A stretch of DNA of 64,000 nucleotides from Sulfurimonas sp. GTDB lineage: Bacteria; Campylobacterota; Campylobacteria; Campylobacterales; Sulfurimonadaceae. The stretch lies in assembly GCF_026988655.1 (NCBI RefSeq), contig NZ_JALSKT010000083.1:18426-82425 (forward strand). Reading direction: 5' to 3'. The notes beneath the pieces are model-generated. The model made no database searches, was not told the origin of the DNA, and saw nothing but the letters and a program-made list of their open reading frames with translations. Below are positions 17,450 to 27,232 of this stretch, in pieces (position 1 is the stretch's first letter; every line of letters begins with the position of its first letter). The translations under genes and the position numbers were made by a program.

Positions 17450-17863
17450 CTAGTCCTTCCAACGGTAGATGACATGGATGGTATCATCAAGATTTACTGC
17501 GTTTATATAGCCAATGGCACCATCAACTTTTTTGACAAAAAGCTTGATGCTCTCCTGCGAAGTCATGCTGTGTGGTGGTCTGTGTCCAAGATAATGTTGT
17601 GTCATCCAGTAGCGTTTGAGATGTGATGGAGTCATTTGCAGTATATGTTTGTTAAAACTTTTTCGTATCTTATTGTTGGCTTCAAGGTTGAGAGGAATAA
17701 TTTTAATGTTATCAATAAATGAGAGTTTTTTAAGATAGAGTGCTTTGAGTTGGTTTTTTGTTAGGTTTTTAATCTTTGAATGTGTTACTACGATATACTC
17801 ATCAGCCTGTGCAAAAAGAGACAATATTTGTAGTATTAGGACTATTTTCACAAGGGCTTTCAT
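17450..17863 (-). CDS. Small periplasmic PstS-like binding protein
   Basis: A 137-residue secreted protein: signal peptide to about FAQA (residues 1-20), then a single short lobe with LTKNQLKALYLKKL, IIPLNLEANNKIRKSF, YWMTQHYLGHRPP and the closing VDGAIGYINA. That pattern (LKAIFLGK...G-IGYI) is characteristic of PstS-like phosphate-binding-protein relatives, but at half their length. Such stand-alone domains are often found next to porins and sensor kinases in this phylum. The product may present an anion or other ligand to the kinase two bases downstream. The start overlaps the porin gene stop by one base. No ABC transporter genes are nearby, so uptake is unlikely to be its role. Confidence 0.75.
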   Translation of the reverse strand: MKALVKIVLILQILSLFAQADEYIVVTHSKIKNLTKNQLKALYLKKLSFIDNIKIIPLNLEANNKIRKSFNKHILQMTPSHLKRYWMTQHYLGHRPPHSMTSQESIKLFVKKVDGAIGYINAVNLDDTIHVIYRWKD

Positions 17864-18927
17864 TAAAAAAGTACCGAAAAAGAGAGCTGGAGTTTATTGT
17901 CTATGGGGCGTTTATGAAATTGATATTCGGCTTTAAAAGCGATAGGGTAAAGTGGTCGGTAGGTATATCCAAAGATGGCAAAGTTGTCTTGTTTATTTTT
18001 TACTTTGTCTTCATAACTTTCTAAACGCAGTATAGCCATATGTTGTGGGGTCATTCTGTAGAGTCCTTGAACATAAGCTGCATAAGGTGTTGTTAAGCCA
18101 TTTGTTGATTCTTGATGTCCAATTTCACTTAAAAATTGATACTTTTCGTTTTCATATTTTGCACTTAAAAGGATGTAGTACAAATCCTGTACAGTGTTAG
18201 ACTTTTCTATGTACTCATCATCATAATCACTCTCTTCTTCATATTCATTTTCTGTGCCATCATCATCTATATAAGAGTGAAGTTTATTAAAGTAGCCTAC
18301 ATTGAGTTTAAAAGTGTACTGCGATTTTGCATAGCTGATGCCAAGACCATAGTGACGATTTGTGCGATAGTTGTTGTATTTGCCGTCTATATCTTCATTG
18401 TTTTGTAGCATTACATCTACTTTGAACTCAGTTTGTGAAAACTTTGTATAAGAGGCATAAAGCCCTGTTGTGGACTCTGGGAAGATGATGTTTGTGCTTA
18501 TTGGGTCTGAGGTTGTATCTCTTAAAACATTGATGGGTAAAAGGTTCCAAAAGCCTATGGGTGAGATATATTTTCCAACTCTTGCCATATAGTTTTCATT
18601 AAAAGTATAATCAACATAGAGGCGTTCAATGTAAAGGTTAGTGTCGTTGTTGACGAGAGAGGTGTCATTTTCTTGTTTTTCTGTGTAAAGATTTTTGTAT
18701 TCTATTTCTGTTAAATAGGAAAAATTATTTGAACTACCATATCCCAAAAGAGCAATATCTCCTATCTTGTAGCGATCTTGCACCTTTGTATGTCTATACT
18801 CAGTGGAAATGTAACCGCCAAGATAAAAGGGTAATGATGCCACTTGTACACCATCACCTAGTTCGTAAGAGTTATCGGCGCGCAACAGAGAGATGAGCAC
18901 GCCAAATAAAATGATAACTTTTTTCAA
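17863..18927 (-). CDS. Outer-membrane beta-barrel porin-like protein
   Basis: 354 residues with signal peptide (cleavage about residue 17, LLRADNSYEL) and a barrel pattern throughout: alternating aromatic and polar strands separated by turns, ending in KLQLSFSVLF with a C-terminal Phe needed for BAM-dependent insertion. Strands YLGGYISTEYRH, NLYIERLYVDYTF and YMARVGKYISPIGFW recall the phosphate-selective porin / DcaP type. A loop near residue 225 is extremely acidic (DDDGTENEYEEESDYDDEY), which would favour cations or metal ions. In the operon it follows the multihaem cytochrome, so it could act as the porin part of an outer-membrane electron conduit, but it could equally import the sensed compound. 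Confidence 0.75.
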   Translation of the reverse strand: MKKVIILFGVLISLLRADNSYELGDGVQVASLPFYLGGYISTEYRHTKVQDRYKIGDIALLGYGSSNNFSYLTEIEYKNLYTEKQENDTSLVNNDTNLYIERLYVDYTFNENYMARVGKYISPIGFWNLLPINVLRDTTSDPISTNIIFPESTTGLYASYTKFSQTEFKVDVMLQNNEDIDGKYNNYRTNRHYGLGISYAKSQYTFKLNVGYFNKLHSYIDDDGTENEYEEESDYDDEYIEKSNTVQDLYYILLSAKYENEKYQFLSEIGHQESTNGLTTPYAAYVQGLYRMTPQHMAILRLESYEDKVKNKQDNFAIFGYTYRPLYPIAFKAEYQFHKRPIDNKLQLSFSVLF

Positions 18928-18964
18928 AGAGAGCCTTCTGAGTAAACTTTATTTATATTATACC

Positions 18965-21169
18965 CTATGGATTTGGTCCGTTATGACAATCGTAACAACT
19001 TACCTGATGTCCTTTGGCAAATGATTTACTTCCATGCTCTACTTGAAGTGTTCTATCACTAAATGTTTCAGAGAGTGCCGAACCGCGATAATCTGCACCG
19101 TGACATGCTTTACATTGTGCTGAGTTGTTCTCTGCTACATCTTGATGCATTGATACCCAGTTTTGTCCCACAGTATGCATTCCATGCGGTCCGCCTGTAT
19201 TTGTATTTGGCATTGTTGTGTGACAAGATGTACATTCTGCGATTGTTCCGCTATGTCCTTGGACGTTAATACTTTGAAGATTATCAACGGCATGACTTGT
19301 TGGAAAGATTGCATGTGTTGAACCATGACAAGCTGAACATTGTAAGTCTCCATGTCCTGTTGAATATCTGTACATACTTACACCAACTTCAGGCGTATCT
19401 AGGTTTGTTGCAAATCTTCTATCTACTGCGTTTCGAAGTACACCGTTTTGTAAGGCTGAAGTGTATCTTTGTCCATCTTGATGACAGGCTTGACAGTTTG
19501 GTTCGTCTTTCCATCCTGTTCTACTTGAATTTCCAACATCATTGAGTGTACCGTGACAACTTTGACATTGCATTGTAAGATTACCATTTGCATCTTTTGC
19601 ATCACCCATAGCCCCTCTTAAACACTGTGTACTTGAACCAGGATGACAACTATAACAAGCGTTTCTGTTGTTTGAGTCATTTAAACGTAGTCCGTTACTT
19701 GGGTCGATTACACCGGCATGTTTTGAATGAAGTGCCGTAGTTAAAGGTTGTGCATTTCCTACACTTGAAGTTCCTAAAGCATTTGAGCTATGACATGCTG
19801 CACAAAGTACTGGAGTTTTATTGACAACAACCGTATCATAAAGACTAGAATTATAATCATAACCTTTTGCTTTAAGTGTATCAAGGTCAGCTGTACTGAT
19901 GACATGATTTTGATCATGTAATTTCAAGATATTTAATTTAAAATCTTTAATTGTGTTTGCATCGTTTACCCATCCTGAGATAGGTTTTGCATCACTCGAA
20001 CCACCAACACTTGCGTGACATTTTGCACAATCCATTTCATCACTTACAGGTAAAACAATATTTGCTGTTGCTAAGGTTGTTCCTGCTGTATCTTTTGCTA
20101 CAACTTTAACCATAGGGTAGTAGTTTGTGACATTGTCATCATCTCGGTTGATGATAGGAATACCAGTCGCTTCAAACCAGTTCTCAGTCGCGTTAAAAGT
20201 CATAGGCTGAGGTGCCAATGAAGGTGTTTTGTTTCCTGTAAGACCTACATCTACAACATTTGTAGCACCTGGAAAAAGAGATGTTACATAAGTCCAAAAG
20301 TTTGTTTTTGTACTACTTGTTGTGTTGATATGACCATTATAATTATATGATTCATATGTGATTATAACACCACTTGTTATGTGTTTATTTGATGTGCCTA
20401 CTTTGTTTATAAGTTGTGCATTGAGGTTGTTGTAGGGTGGCAAGATAGTAAAAACAGAAAACTCACTTCCATCCATACAGTGCATTCCTAAATCATTCCA
20501 TGCTAAAAGAGTGTATGTTCCATTGTTTGTTGGTGTTGTTCCACCTCCGGTTGTACCACCATCAGTAGTCGTGTCATCATAGTCATCATCATGCTCATCG
20601 TCATCATTTTTCAAATCTTGTTCGTACTGGTCTTTATTGTCTAATGAGTCCTGAAAATGAGTTTTGGCATCATCTTTTGAGACAACATCTGTTGTACTTT
20701 TTGATGTCAGTTCGGCAATTTGCGTATCACTTAAGTCACTGTTTTCTTCTGAAAGATTTACAGTATCATTGGATGGTTTTTCGACTATATCTATTCCGTT
20801 AGAAACATTTTTATCTGCATCTAAAGTTTGAATAACTCGTAAAATATTAACAACTCTTGGGTCATCTATAGTGCTGTTATCAACCAACTCTAGTGGTGTT
20901 ATGACACTATTAGCTGTTTGGATTTTTGCACTGCCTAAGATAATGTTTCCAACTTTGAAAGTTGTTTCTTCACCAACTTTATAATCAAAGTAGCCATTAT
21001 CATCGGTAACGCCGCTATATGAAGTTGACTGATAGTCAATGCCTTTTACAGGACTATCAAGAAACAGACCTGTACTCTGTAGGGAAGTAGAACTTTTAGA
21101 TGAGTCATTTGTTCCACATCCACTTAGAGATATGAGTAGTGTGAGTATGAAAAATGCGAAGTATTTCAT
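18965..21169 (-). CDS. Nine-haem c-type cytochrome, outer-membrane lipoprotein
   Basis: About 734 residues with nine CXXCH motifs, all in the C-terminal half: CAKCH, CAACH, CYSCH, CQSCH, CQACH, CSACH, CTSCH, CKACH and CYDCH. ATG 21169 is chosen over 21199 because GAGGAG precedes it and it yields a clean lipoprotein signal (MKYFAFFILTLLISLSGC). Residues 25-130 match the DSPVxGxxY...G.F.Y..G repeat often seen at the start of secreted proteins; residues 150-215 are low-complexity and acidic; then comes LLAWNDLGMHCMDG, which I know from cytochromes of metal-reducing bacteria. A surface-exposed or outer-membrane electron carrier is likely; the acceptor or donor is unknown. Confidence 0.88.
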   Translation of the reverse strand: MKYFAFFILTLLISLSGCGTNDSSKSSTSLQSTGLFLDSPVKGIDYQSTSYSGVTDDNGYFDYKVGEETTFKVGNIILGSAKIQTANSVITPLELVDNSTIDDPRVVNILRVIQTLDADKNVSNGIDIVEKPSNDTVNLSEENSDLSDTQIAELTSKSTTDVVSKDDAKTHFQDSLDNKDQYEQDLKNDDDEHDDDYDDTTTDGGTTGGGTTPTNNGTYTLLAWNDLGMHCMDGSEFSVFTILPPYNNLNAQLINKVGTSNKHITSGVIITYESYNYNGHINTTSSTKTNFWTYVTSLFPGATNVVDVGLTGNKTPSLAPQPMTFNATENWFEATGIPIINRDDDNVTNYYPMVKVVAKDTAGTTLATANIVLPVSDEMDCAKCHASVGGSSDAKPISGWVNDANTIKDFKLNILKLHDQNHVISTADLDTLKAKGYDYNSSLYDTVVVNKTPVLCAACHSSNALGTSSVGNAQPLTTALHSKHAGVIDPSNGLRLNDSNNRNACYSCHPGSSTQCLRGAMGDAKDANGNLTMQCQSCHGTLNDVGNSSRTGWKDEPNCQACHQDGQRYTSALQNGVLRNAVDRRFATNLDTPEVGVSMYRYSTGHGDLQCSACHGSTHAIFPTSHAVDNLQSINVQGHSGTIAECTSCHTTMPNTNTGGPHGMHTVGQNWVSMHQDVAENNSAQCKACHGADYRGSALSETFSDRTLQVEHGSKSFAKGHQVSCYDCHNGPNP

Positions 21170-21204
21170 AAGATCTCCTCTTGGTGTTTTTATATTCAAG
21201 GAGC

Positions 21205-21242
21205 AGTATAAAATAGTTAAATGAAGATTTTATGAAGATTTA
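21205..21242 (-). promoter_or_regulatory. Probable OmpR/PhoB-type tandem site and -10 before the cytochrome gene
   Basis: ATGAAGATTTT and ATGAAGATTTA stand in direct repeat at 21221 and 21232 (plus-strand reading), with the 11-bp period used by OmpR-family dimers. On the minus strand, ten bases further downstream, is TATACT (21210-21205), so the repeats take the place of a -35 as PhoB boxes do. They overlap the stop of the response-regulator gene. The natural inference is that this regulator switches on the cytochrome-porin-sensor operon. Confidence 0.5.
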
Positions 21243-21898
21243 TTAATTTTGTAACCAATGCCTCGAACATTGATGATAAAGTCCTTAATAGCAATCTTTT
21301 TACGTAAATTTTTGATGTGAACATCAACGACATTACTTTGTTTAATGGCATAATTGTCCTTGTTGATATGTTCGCTGAGTTGGTATCTACTGAGTACGAT
21401 ATTTTGGTTTTGCATAAAAAGTTCAAGTAGGTCAAATTCGGCTGTGGTGAGCTTGATAGGCTTTTCATCTACAAAAAGCTCGTGCGTTGTAAGGTCGAGA
21501 AAAACTTTACCAATACGTATCTGAGAAGACTTCTCCTTTGCTCCTTTACGAAGAAGAACTCGCATACGTGCAAGTAGTTCGATATTTGAGTAGGGTTTAG
21601 TCAGATAGTCATCCGCTCCAGAGTCCAAAACTTTTACACGGTCGTCTATTTCAGAGTTTGCAGAAAGCATCAGAACAGGAACATCTATCTGCGTCGCACG
21701 AATCTCTTTGAGAAGCTCAAGACCATCTCCATCTCCTAAGTTCCAGTCAAGTAAGATAAGCGCATAACTATTTTTGTCTATAAATTCTTTTGCATTACGG
21801 TAGCCTGAAGCTATGTCACAACTATATTTTTCACTTTTTAAAAGTTTTTGTAGCTGTTTTGCGGTTTGAGTGTCATCTTCTACTATTAAAATATGCAT
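21230..21898 (-). CDS. OmpR-family response regulator
   Basis: 222 residues. Receiver domain 1-115: acidic pair EDD at 7-9, phospho-acceptor Asp in LILLDWNLGDGDG (about 51), switch Ser in LMLSANS and Lys in YLTKPYS. DNA-binding winged helix 125-220: LTTAEFDLLELFMQ, VVDVHIKNLRKKI and RGIGYKI. The order of genes on this strand is regulator, cytochrome, porin, binding protein, kinase, so the two-component pair frames the genes it probably controls. It starts 17 bases after the rodA stop and may be partly read from the rodA transcript. A tandem repeat that could be its binding site overlaps its own stop codon. Confidence 0.95.
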   Translation of the reverse strand: MHILIVEDDTQTAKQLQKLLKSEKYSCDIASGYRNAKEFIDKNSYALILLDWNLGDGDGLELLKEIRATQIDVPVLMLSANSEIDDRVKVLDSGADDYLTKPYSNIELLARMRVLLRKGAKEKSSQIRIGKVFLDLTTHELFVDEKPIKLTTAEFDLLELFMQNQNIVLSRYQLSEHINKDNYAIKQSNVVDVHIKNLRKKIAIKDFIINVRGIGYKINKSS

Positions 21899-21915
21899 CT
21901 AAGTACCTTTCCTTA

Positions 21916-23028
21916 TTAAACAAAACTTTTTTTACCACTTCTATCATACATATCTTTATACCTGAAGGTGATAAGATTTTCCATGATAGCAAAAAGAACG
22001 ATAAAGTTTAAAAAACTACTTCCTCCATAACTAAACATTGGGAGTGGAACTCCAACGACAGGAGCATAGCCTATGGTCATTGAGATATTTACACCCATAT
22101 AAATAAATATCATAAAAGATATGGATATGGTAACAACTTTGATGAAGTAATCTTTGTTAAAAATACTTAAACTCATAAGATGTAAAATGAGCATAGCATA
22201 CAAAGCGATAAGGGCTAAAGCTCCTAAAAATCCTGTCCGCTCAACCACAAAAGCAAAGATGAAGTCACTCGTAGCAATAGGCAAAAATTTCATCTGCGTT
22301 TGTGTGGCATCTTCTTTGTTTTTTCCTGTCCAGCCACCTGAGCCAATGGCAATGATAGACTGCTGTACGTGATACGATGGTTTTTCACTTAAAAAGTCCG
22401 TGATTCTTGTTCTTTGATAATCATGGAGTAAAAACTTGTAGGCGATGGGCGAAAAGATTAATATTACTGTAGCAATGGTCGCTACAATCTTCCAGTAAAC
22501 ACCTACATAGAACAAAACGCCATAACCGATGAGCAAGAGAACAAGTGCTGTTCCTAAGTCTGGCTCTTTAGCAATGAGAATAAAGGGGAGTAAAATATAG
22601 GCACTCAGCTTTAAAAACTCTTTAAGTCTGTAGCCGTGAACAGGAGGAGGATTTTTATGTATAAGATAAGCTAGCATCAAAATGAGAGCAGGTTTTACAA
22701 ACTCTGAGGGTTGTATGGTTGCATTGATAAAAGGAATATCTATCCATCTTTGTGCGCCTAAACGCGAATGTCCAAAAAATTCCACCCCAAGCAAAAGAGC
22801 AATATTTCCCCAATAAATAAAAGGAATAAGCCAACTCATGCGACGAATAGGCAAAAGAAAGACGATAAGAAATGTGATAAATGCGATGCCGACATAAGCA
22901 AGCTGCTTTTGTGCAAGTGCTGGAACCGCTTCACCAATCAACCAATGTGACATACTGACAAGCGGTATGAGAAGAATGATAGAAAGAAAGTCAAATTGTG
23001 ATAAAATACTCTTATCAAATCTCCACAA
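21916..23028 (-). CDS. rodA: Rod-shape peptidoglycan polymerase RodA
   Basis: RodA (SEDS family) polymerises glycan strands from lipid II with a class B PBP during lateral wall growth. The 370-residue protein has about ten membrane helices. Diagnostic features are GAQRWIDIPFINATIQPSEFVKPALI (with the QPSE motif), KEPDLGTALV with the essential Asp, and near the end the APVVGVPLPMFSYGGSS loop. The sequence favours RodA over FtsW because of its length and the IPFIN..IQPSE form. No pbp2 or mreBCD gene is beside it. The start is ATG at 23028, and the gene is divergent from the rluD-type gene with only 54 bases between them. Confidence 0.93.
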   Translation of the reverse strand: MWRFDKSILSQFDFLSIILLIPLVSMSHWLIGEAVPALAQKQLAYVGIAFITFLIVFLLPIRRMSWLIPFIYWGNIALLLGVEFFGHSRLGAQRWIDIPFINATIQPSEFVKPALILMLAYLIHKNPPPVHGYRLKEFLKLSAYILLPFILIAKEPDLGTALVLLLIGYGVLFYVGVYWKIVATIATVILIFSPIAYKFLLHDYQRTRITDFLSEKPSYHVQQSIIAIGSGGWTGKNKEDATQTQMKFLPIATSDFIFAFVVERTGFLGALALIALYAMLILHLMSLSIFNKDYFIKVVTISISFMIFIYMGVNISMTIGYAPVVGVPLPMFSYGGSSFLNFIVLFAIMENLITFRYKDMYDRSGKKSFV

Positions 23029-23082
23029 GTTTGTAACTCCAAATTAAAATTATATATGATTGTAACATAAAGGGCGTAAAAA

Positions 23083-24057
23083 ATGATAAATACAAAAGAG
23101 TATCTGTGTGAAAATCCAGAAAGATTAGACACATTTTTAACAACACAGATAGGACAAACACGCTCGCAAATAGCAGCACTTATTAAAAATGACTCTGTTT
23201 TTGTTGATGGAAAAAAAGTTGCCCGTCCGGGTGTAAAGTTAAAAGCAGGGCAAACTGTAAAAGTTGAATTTCCTGAAGCAAAAAAACAAAAAGCACTTGA
23301 TGTTGATTTTGACGTTGAAGTTCTTTATGAAGATGATGATGTTTTAGTTATCAACAAACCAAGCGGTGTGACAGTACATCCCGCACCTAGTGTCAAAGAA
23401 GCGACATTAGTTGACTGGCTCAAACATAAAGGCATCAGACTCTCTACCATTAGTGGTGAGGAGCGTCATGGAATAGTGCATCGTTTAGATAAAGGAACGA
23501 GCGGCACAATGGTTGTTGCAAAAAACAATGAAGCACATGAATTTCTCTCCAAACAGCTGCAAGATAAAAGTATGGGAAGGTATTATATCGCTGTTGTTAC
23601 TCCTCCTTTAAAAGAAGATGTTACAATTATTGAGTCAAAAATAGCTAGAAGTCCACACAATCGTTTGAAGATGGCTTCAGGCATTGCCAATGGTAAAACG
23701 GCTAAGACTATGTTTAAACATTTGGCACTAAGCCATGATGAAGATTCGCAGTTGATTGCTTGTAAACTATTTACTGGGAGAACACACCAGATTAGAGTGC
23801 ATTTAGAGAGTATGAACCGTCATATTTTGGGAGATCATATCTATGGAATAAGCCCAAAACAAGAGAAGGCGGAACGTATTTTGCTTCATGCTTACTTAAT
23901 TTACTTTATTCATCCCAGTACAAAAGAGAAGCTCTATTTTAAAGCTGAATTTGATGAAACAATGCAAGAGATAATATATAAAAAATTTGATACGGAGATT
24001 TTAAATGAAGTTATTAACACTGAGTACATTATGCACAGTTTCACTGCTAATTCTTAG
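23083..24057 (+). CDS. RluD/RluC-type 23S rRNA pseudouridine synthase
   Basis: A 324-residue member of the RluA family, which isomerises uridines in rRNA or tRNA. An S4 RNA-binding domain covers about 13-75 (RLDTFLTTQIGQTRSQIAAL); then the catalytic domain with VLVINKPSGVTVHPAP and the active-site Asp in HRLDKGTSGTMVVAKN (about 139), and RTHQIRVHLES later on. The S4 domain and HRLDKGTSG point to RluC/RluD rather than RluA, but the exact target uridines cannot be read from sequence. The 3' end overlaps the FN3 lipoprotein gene by 53 bases, unusually long for this region. Confidence 0.9.
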   Translation: MINTKEYLCENPERLDTFLTTQIGQTRSQIAALIKNDSVFVDGKKVARPGVKLKAGQTVKVEFPEAKKQKALDVDFDVEVLYEDDDVLVINKPSGVTVHPAPSVKEATLVDWLKHKGIRLSTISGEERHGIVHRLDKGTSGTMVVAKNNEAHEFLSKQLQDKSMGRYYIAVVTPPLKEDVTIIESKIARSPHNRLKMASGIANGKTAKTMFKHLALSHDEDSQLIACKLFTGRTHQIRVHLESMNRHILGDHIYGISPKQEKAERILLHAYLIYFIHPSTKEKLYFKAEFDETMQEIIYKKFDTEILNEVINTEYIMHSFTANS

Positions 24058-25393
24058 TGGTTGTACTACGACACCAACGCCTGAGAAAAAGGCAGTCATA
24101 GACTCTACACTTCCAGTTGTTACTTTGACAAAAAATGGAATTATTACAGATATGAAGACTGTTGCGTTTGAGTGGAAAAGTATTCAAGACCCAAGAGTGA
24201 GTGCGATATACCTTTATAAAAGAGATCCAAAAGATACAGAGGTAAAAGGTTTACAGTTTTTAACAAGTATAGAAAATAGATATAAAACACATTATGTAGA
24301 TATCACAAATGAACCAAACTCAAGATATGAGTATGCCTTTCGTACAGTAAGTAAAAATGCAGAGGGCAAGCTCAGTCAGATATATAAAGTCAGCACACTT
24401 CCTGTTTTACGCTCAGTTGCATGGATTCATTCTATCGTTGGACTTCCAAGAATGGCGAAAATAATTTGGCGACCGCATCAGAGTGAGCGAGTTGAATCTT
24501 ATATCATCGAGAGAAAAACTTTAGAAGATCAAAAATGGGAAGAGATAGATAGACTCGAGGGAAGACTCAACGCAGAATATATTGATACAGAGTTAGAAGA
24601 TAATCATGTCTATTTTTATCGTATTAGAGTTGAAACCTTTGATGGTATAGTCTCTACTCCTTCAGAGATTGTAAAATCAGTCACAAAAGCTTTGCCTAAA
24701 GGTGTTTCTCATATCACCGCTACAAAAGATCTTCCTAAAAAGATCAAAATTGATTGGGAAGCTTCAAAAAATAAAGATTTTAAAAGATACTATCTTTATA
24801 GAGCAGATGCAATGCATGGTCGTTATGAACTCATAGCCAAACTGTACAACAATACTTTTTTAGACAAAATAGATAAAGATGGTCAGTCCTACTTTTATCG
24901 TGTGAGCGTAGTAGATAAAGATGGACTTGAGAGCAAACATGATAAACATACAATTATGGGAATGACACTTAGTAAACCTGAAGCACCTGCTATAGCAGAA
25001 GCAAAGTTACTCGGTAATGTAATCAAGTTGACTTGGAAAAACACAGATCCAAGAATCAAATCTTTTATTGTTGTAAGAAAGCACAAAGATGGTTGGTTTA
25101 AAGAAGATGTGAAAAGATTTAAAAACATTAAAGCAAATGTATTTATAGATAAAAACATTCAGCCAGAGAGTACGTATACTTACATAGTTTACGGTGTTGA
25201 TAAAAACAATATTATTTCCAAAGCAAGTAGTGAGATTAAGATTGAGACGCCTGAGTCTGATAAAATCATAGAAGCTCCAAAAGTAAACGCAGTAGAAAAA
25301 AAAGTAGCTACAGAGCCTAAGCCTGTAAAAAAAGAACAAATAGTGCAGGAGATTATCTCTCCTACTGATGATTTAGATTTAAACGAGATTTAA
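24005..25393 (+). CDS. Lipoprotein with fibronectin type III repeats
   Basis: 462 residues with lipoprotein signal [20 protein letters not shown] (Cys at 20). The mature part holds about four FN3-type domains of 90 residues each, visible from repeated phrases: [12 protein letters not shown] / [18 protein letters not shown] / [20 protein letters not shown] / [20 protein letters not shown] / YTYIVYGVD. The last 40 residues are a Lys/Glu/Pro tail. GGAG sits seven bases before the ATG. Such lipoproteins are common in the phylum and are found near cell-envelope genes; a scaffold role in the periplasm is plausible but unproven. It shares its stop with the trmB start as TAATG. Confidence 0.85.
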   Translation: MKLLTLSTLCTVSLLILSGCTTTPTPEKKAVIDSTLPVVTLTKNGIITDMKTVAFEWKSIQDPRVSAIYLYKRDPKDTEVKGLQFLTSIENRYKTHYVDITNEPNSRYEYAFRTVSKNAEGKLSQIYKVSTLPVLRSVAWIHSIVGLPRMAKIIWRPHQSERVESYIIERKTLEDQKWEEIDRLEGRLNAEYIDTELEDNHVYFYRIRVETFDGIVSTPSEIVKSVTKALPKGVSHITATKDLPKKIKIDWEASKNKDFKRYYLYRADAMHGRYELIAKLYNNTFLDKIDKDGQSYFYRVSVVDKDGLESKHDKHTIMGMTLSKPEAPAIAEAKLLGNVIKLTWKNTDPRIKSFIVVRKHKDGWFKEDVKRFKNIKANVFIDKNIQPESTYTYIVYGVDKNNIISKASSEIKIETPESDKIIEAPKVNAVEKKVATEPKPVKKEQIVQEIISPTDDLDLNEI

Positions 25394-26568
25394 TGCCACA
25401 TTTACATATAAAAGAATTTACACAGATACAAACCCCAAGTAGTAAAGATGGAGTCTCTTTTAACTTCATCGCTCAGAATGTAAACCATGAGGATGAGAGA
25501 CTCATCTCAACAACTGTGGATGGAGAAGATTTCTTTTTACTTGTAAAAGAAGAAGAGAACAGAAGCCTGCTAAAAACAGATAAGTTGACACGTCCAGCCT
25601 CTATTCACAATGTGCATCGTGCCTTACTTGCTTATGCAAACGCAGCTAACTTAGATGTCATAGCTTCAAATGTTCCGCCTCAAGCGCAAAAAAACATCCA
25701 TCTTCAAGAAGAGACAGCTCTCAAGAAGATAGAGCATTTTGCTAGTGACTTTCCTTCTGATAAAGAGGTTCGCATCGAAGTAGGTTTTGGCTCAGGCAGA
25801 CACCTTTTACATCAAGCAGCGAGTAATCCTGATGTTTTGTTTATCGGGATTGAGATTCATCGTCCTTCTATAGAACAAGTGCTAAAACAAAGTGTTATTC
25901 AAAAACTAGACAACCTTTTAATATTAGATTATGATGCACGTCTTTTTATGGAACTTATTCCTTCTAATCTTGTAGGCGCTATTTATGTGCATTTTCCTGT
26001 TCCTTGGGATAAAAAGCCACACCGTAGAGTGATATCTACCTCCTTTATCCAAGAGGCACGTCGTGTTTTAAAAGTTGGTGGAACGCTAGAGCTGAGAACG
26101 GATAGTGAAAACTATTATGCTTACTCTTATGATACTTTTATCGCGTTTAATAAAACGATATTGCATATAAATAAAAACAAAGAGATTGCTGTAAGTTCAA
26201 AGTATGAAGATAGATGGAAAAAGATGCAAAAGAACATTTATGATGTGACAATGATAAATGAAGAGGAGTCTGAAGCTTTAAATATCGAAGGTGACTTCTC
26301 TTTTGCAGGAAAGATCTTAGCTCAAGATGAACTGCTGAAATTGCATAAGCAAACTGTTAGATTTGAGAATGGTTTTATCCATTTTGAGAGAGCTTATAAA
26401 ATAGTTGATGGAATAATGCTGCGTTTATCTATGGGAAGTTTTGACAGACCAGAACACCTCTATATCTTGGTAAAAGGTGATGAGGTTTCCTATTATCCAG
26501 AATTGCCACTCAAATCAAGAAGTAATCTCAATGCTCATAAAGAACTCAATAAGGTTTTAAATGGATAA
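25393..26568 (+). CDS. trmB: tRNA (guanine-N7-)-methyltransferase
   Basis: TrmB methylates G46 in the tRNA variable loop using SAM. The SAM site is [15 protein letters not shown] (about 138) followed by [15 protein letters not shown], and the catalytic segment includes [18 protein letters not shown] and [12 protein letters not shown]. At 391 residues it is well above the 210-250 of most bacteria; in Campylobacterota the protein has extra N- and C-terminal regions, so this length fits the group. It begins at the TAATG overlap with the lipoprotein gene, and its last eight bases overlap ftsE. Confidence 0.92.
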   Translation: MPHLHIKEFTQIQTPSSKDGVSFNFIAQNVNHEDERLISTTVDGEDFFLLVKEEENRSLLKTDKLTRPASIHNVHRALLAYANAANLDVIASNVPPQAQKNIHLQEETALKKIEHFASDFPSDKEVRIEVGFGSGRHLLHQAASNPDVLFIGIEIHRPSIEQVLKQSVIQKLDNLLILDYDARLFMELIPSNLVGAIYVHFPVPWDKKPHRRVISTSFIQEARRVLKVGGTLELRTDSENYYAYSYDTFIAFNKTILHINKNKEIAVSSKYEDRWKKMQKNIYDVTMINEEESEALNIEGDFSFAGKILAQDELLKLHKQTVRFENGFIHFERAYKIVDGIMLRLSMGSFDRPEHLYILVKGDEVSYYPELPLKSRSNLNAHKELNKVLNG

Positions 26569-27232
26569 AGTAATAATTGCACAAAACTTATCGCTTGCTT
26601 ATTCTGATGAAGATACTATCATTAATAAGGCAAATTTTTCTATTGACTCAGGTAGTTTTGTCTTTATTACTGGTGCAAGTGGAAGTGGAAAGTCAACGCT
26701 TTTGAAGTCACTCTATGGTGCATTAAAGCCCATAGAGGGGAGTTTAGTCGTTGGTGGAGTTGAACTCAAAGGTGTTTCAAACAAAAAGCTTAACTTTTTG
26801 CGTAAACATCTCGGCATAGTGTTTCAAGATTATAAGCTTGTCAAAGAGTGGACAGTTGAGAAAAATATCATGCTACCGCTTATCATCAATAGCTATGAAA
26901 AAAGTGTAACACAAACGCAGGTAGACTCACTCTTAAAACATGTTCGTCTTAAACATCAAGCAGGAAAATATCCTTTAGAATTAAGTGGTGGAGAACAGCA
27001 ACGCGTTGCAATGGCAAGAGCTTTAGCACATAATCCTATCTTAATTTTAGCAGATGAGCCAACAGGAAACTTAGATGACTACTCCTCACAACTTATTTGG
27101 AACCTACTTGAAGGTGCAAATGAACAGCTTAACACTACGGTAATCGTGGTGACTCATCATATTCCTGAGACAATGAAGGTAGAGTATAAGCACTATCACA
27201 TAGAGTTTGGAGATATTCATGAAGTCCTTTAA
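26561..27232 (+). CDS. ftsE: Cell-division ABC ATPase FtsE
   Basis: 223 residues with a complete ABC ATPase set: Walker [10 protein letters not shown] (about 38), Q-loop in [10 protein letters not shown], signature [15 protein letters not shown] (about 140), Walker [13 protein letters not shown] and switch His in VVTHHIPE. FtsE with FtsX is not a transporter; it transmits ATP hydrolysis across the membrane to activate a peptidoglycan-amidase activator at the septum. The next two genes, ftsX and an EnvC-type gene, overlap in series, which supports that reading strongly. The start overlaps trmB by eight bases. Confidence 0.93.
   Translation: MDKVIIAQNLSLAYSDEDTIINKANFSIDSGSFVFITGASGSGKSTLLKSLYGALKPIEGSLVVGGVELKGVSNKKLNFLRKHLGIVFQDYKLVKEWTVEKNIMLPLIINSYEKSVTQTQVDSLLKHVRLKHQAGKYPLELSGGEQQRVAMARALAHNPILILADEPTGNLDDYSSQLIWNLLEGANEQLNTTVIVVTHHIPETMKVEYKHYHIEFGDIHEVL

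Noticed and set aside
19135-19605. Met/Gln-rich ORFs within the cytochrome gene
   Set aside because: They are out-of-frame readings of the nine-haem cytochrome gene on the same strand.
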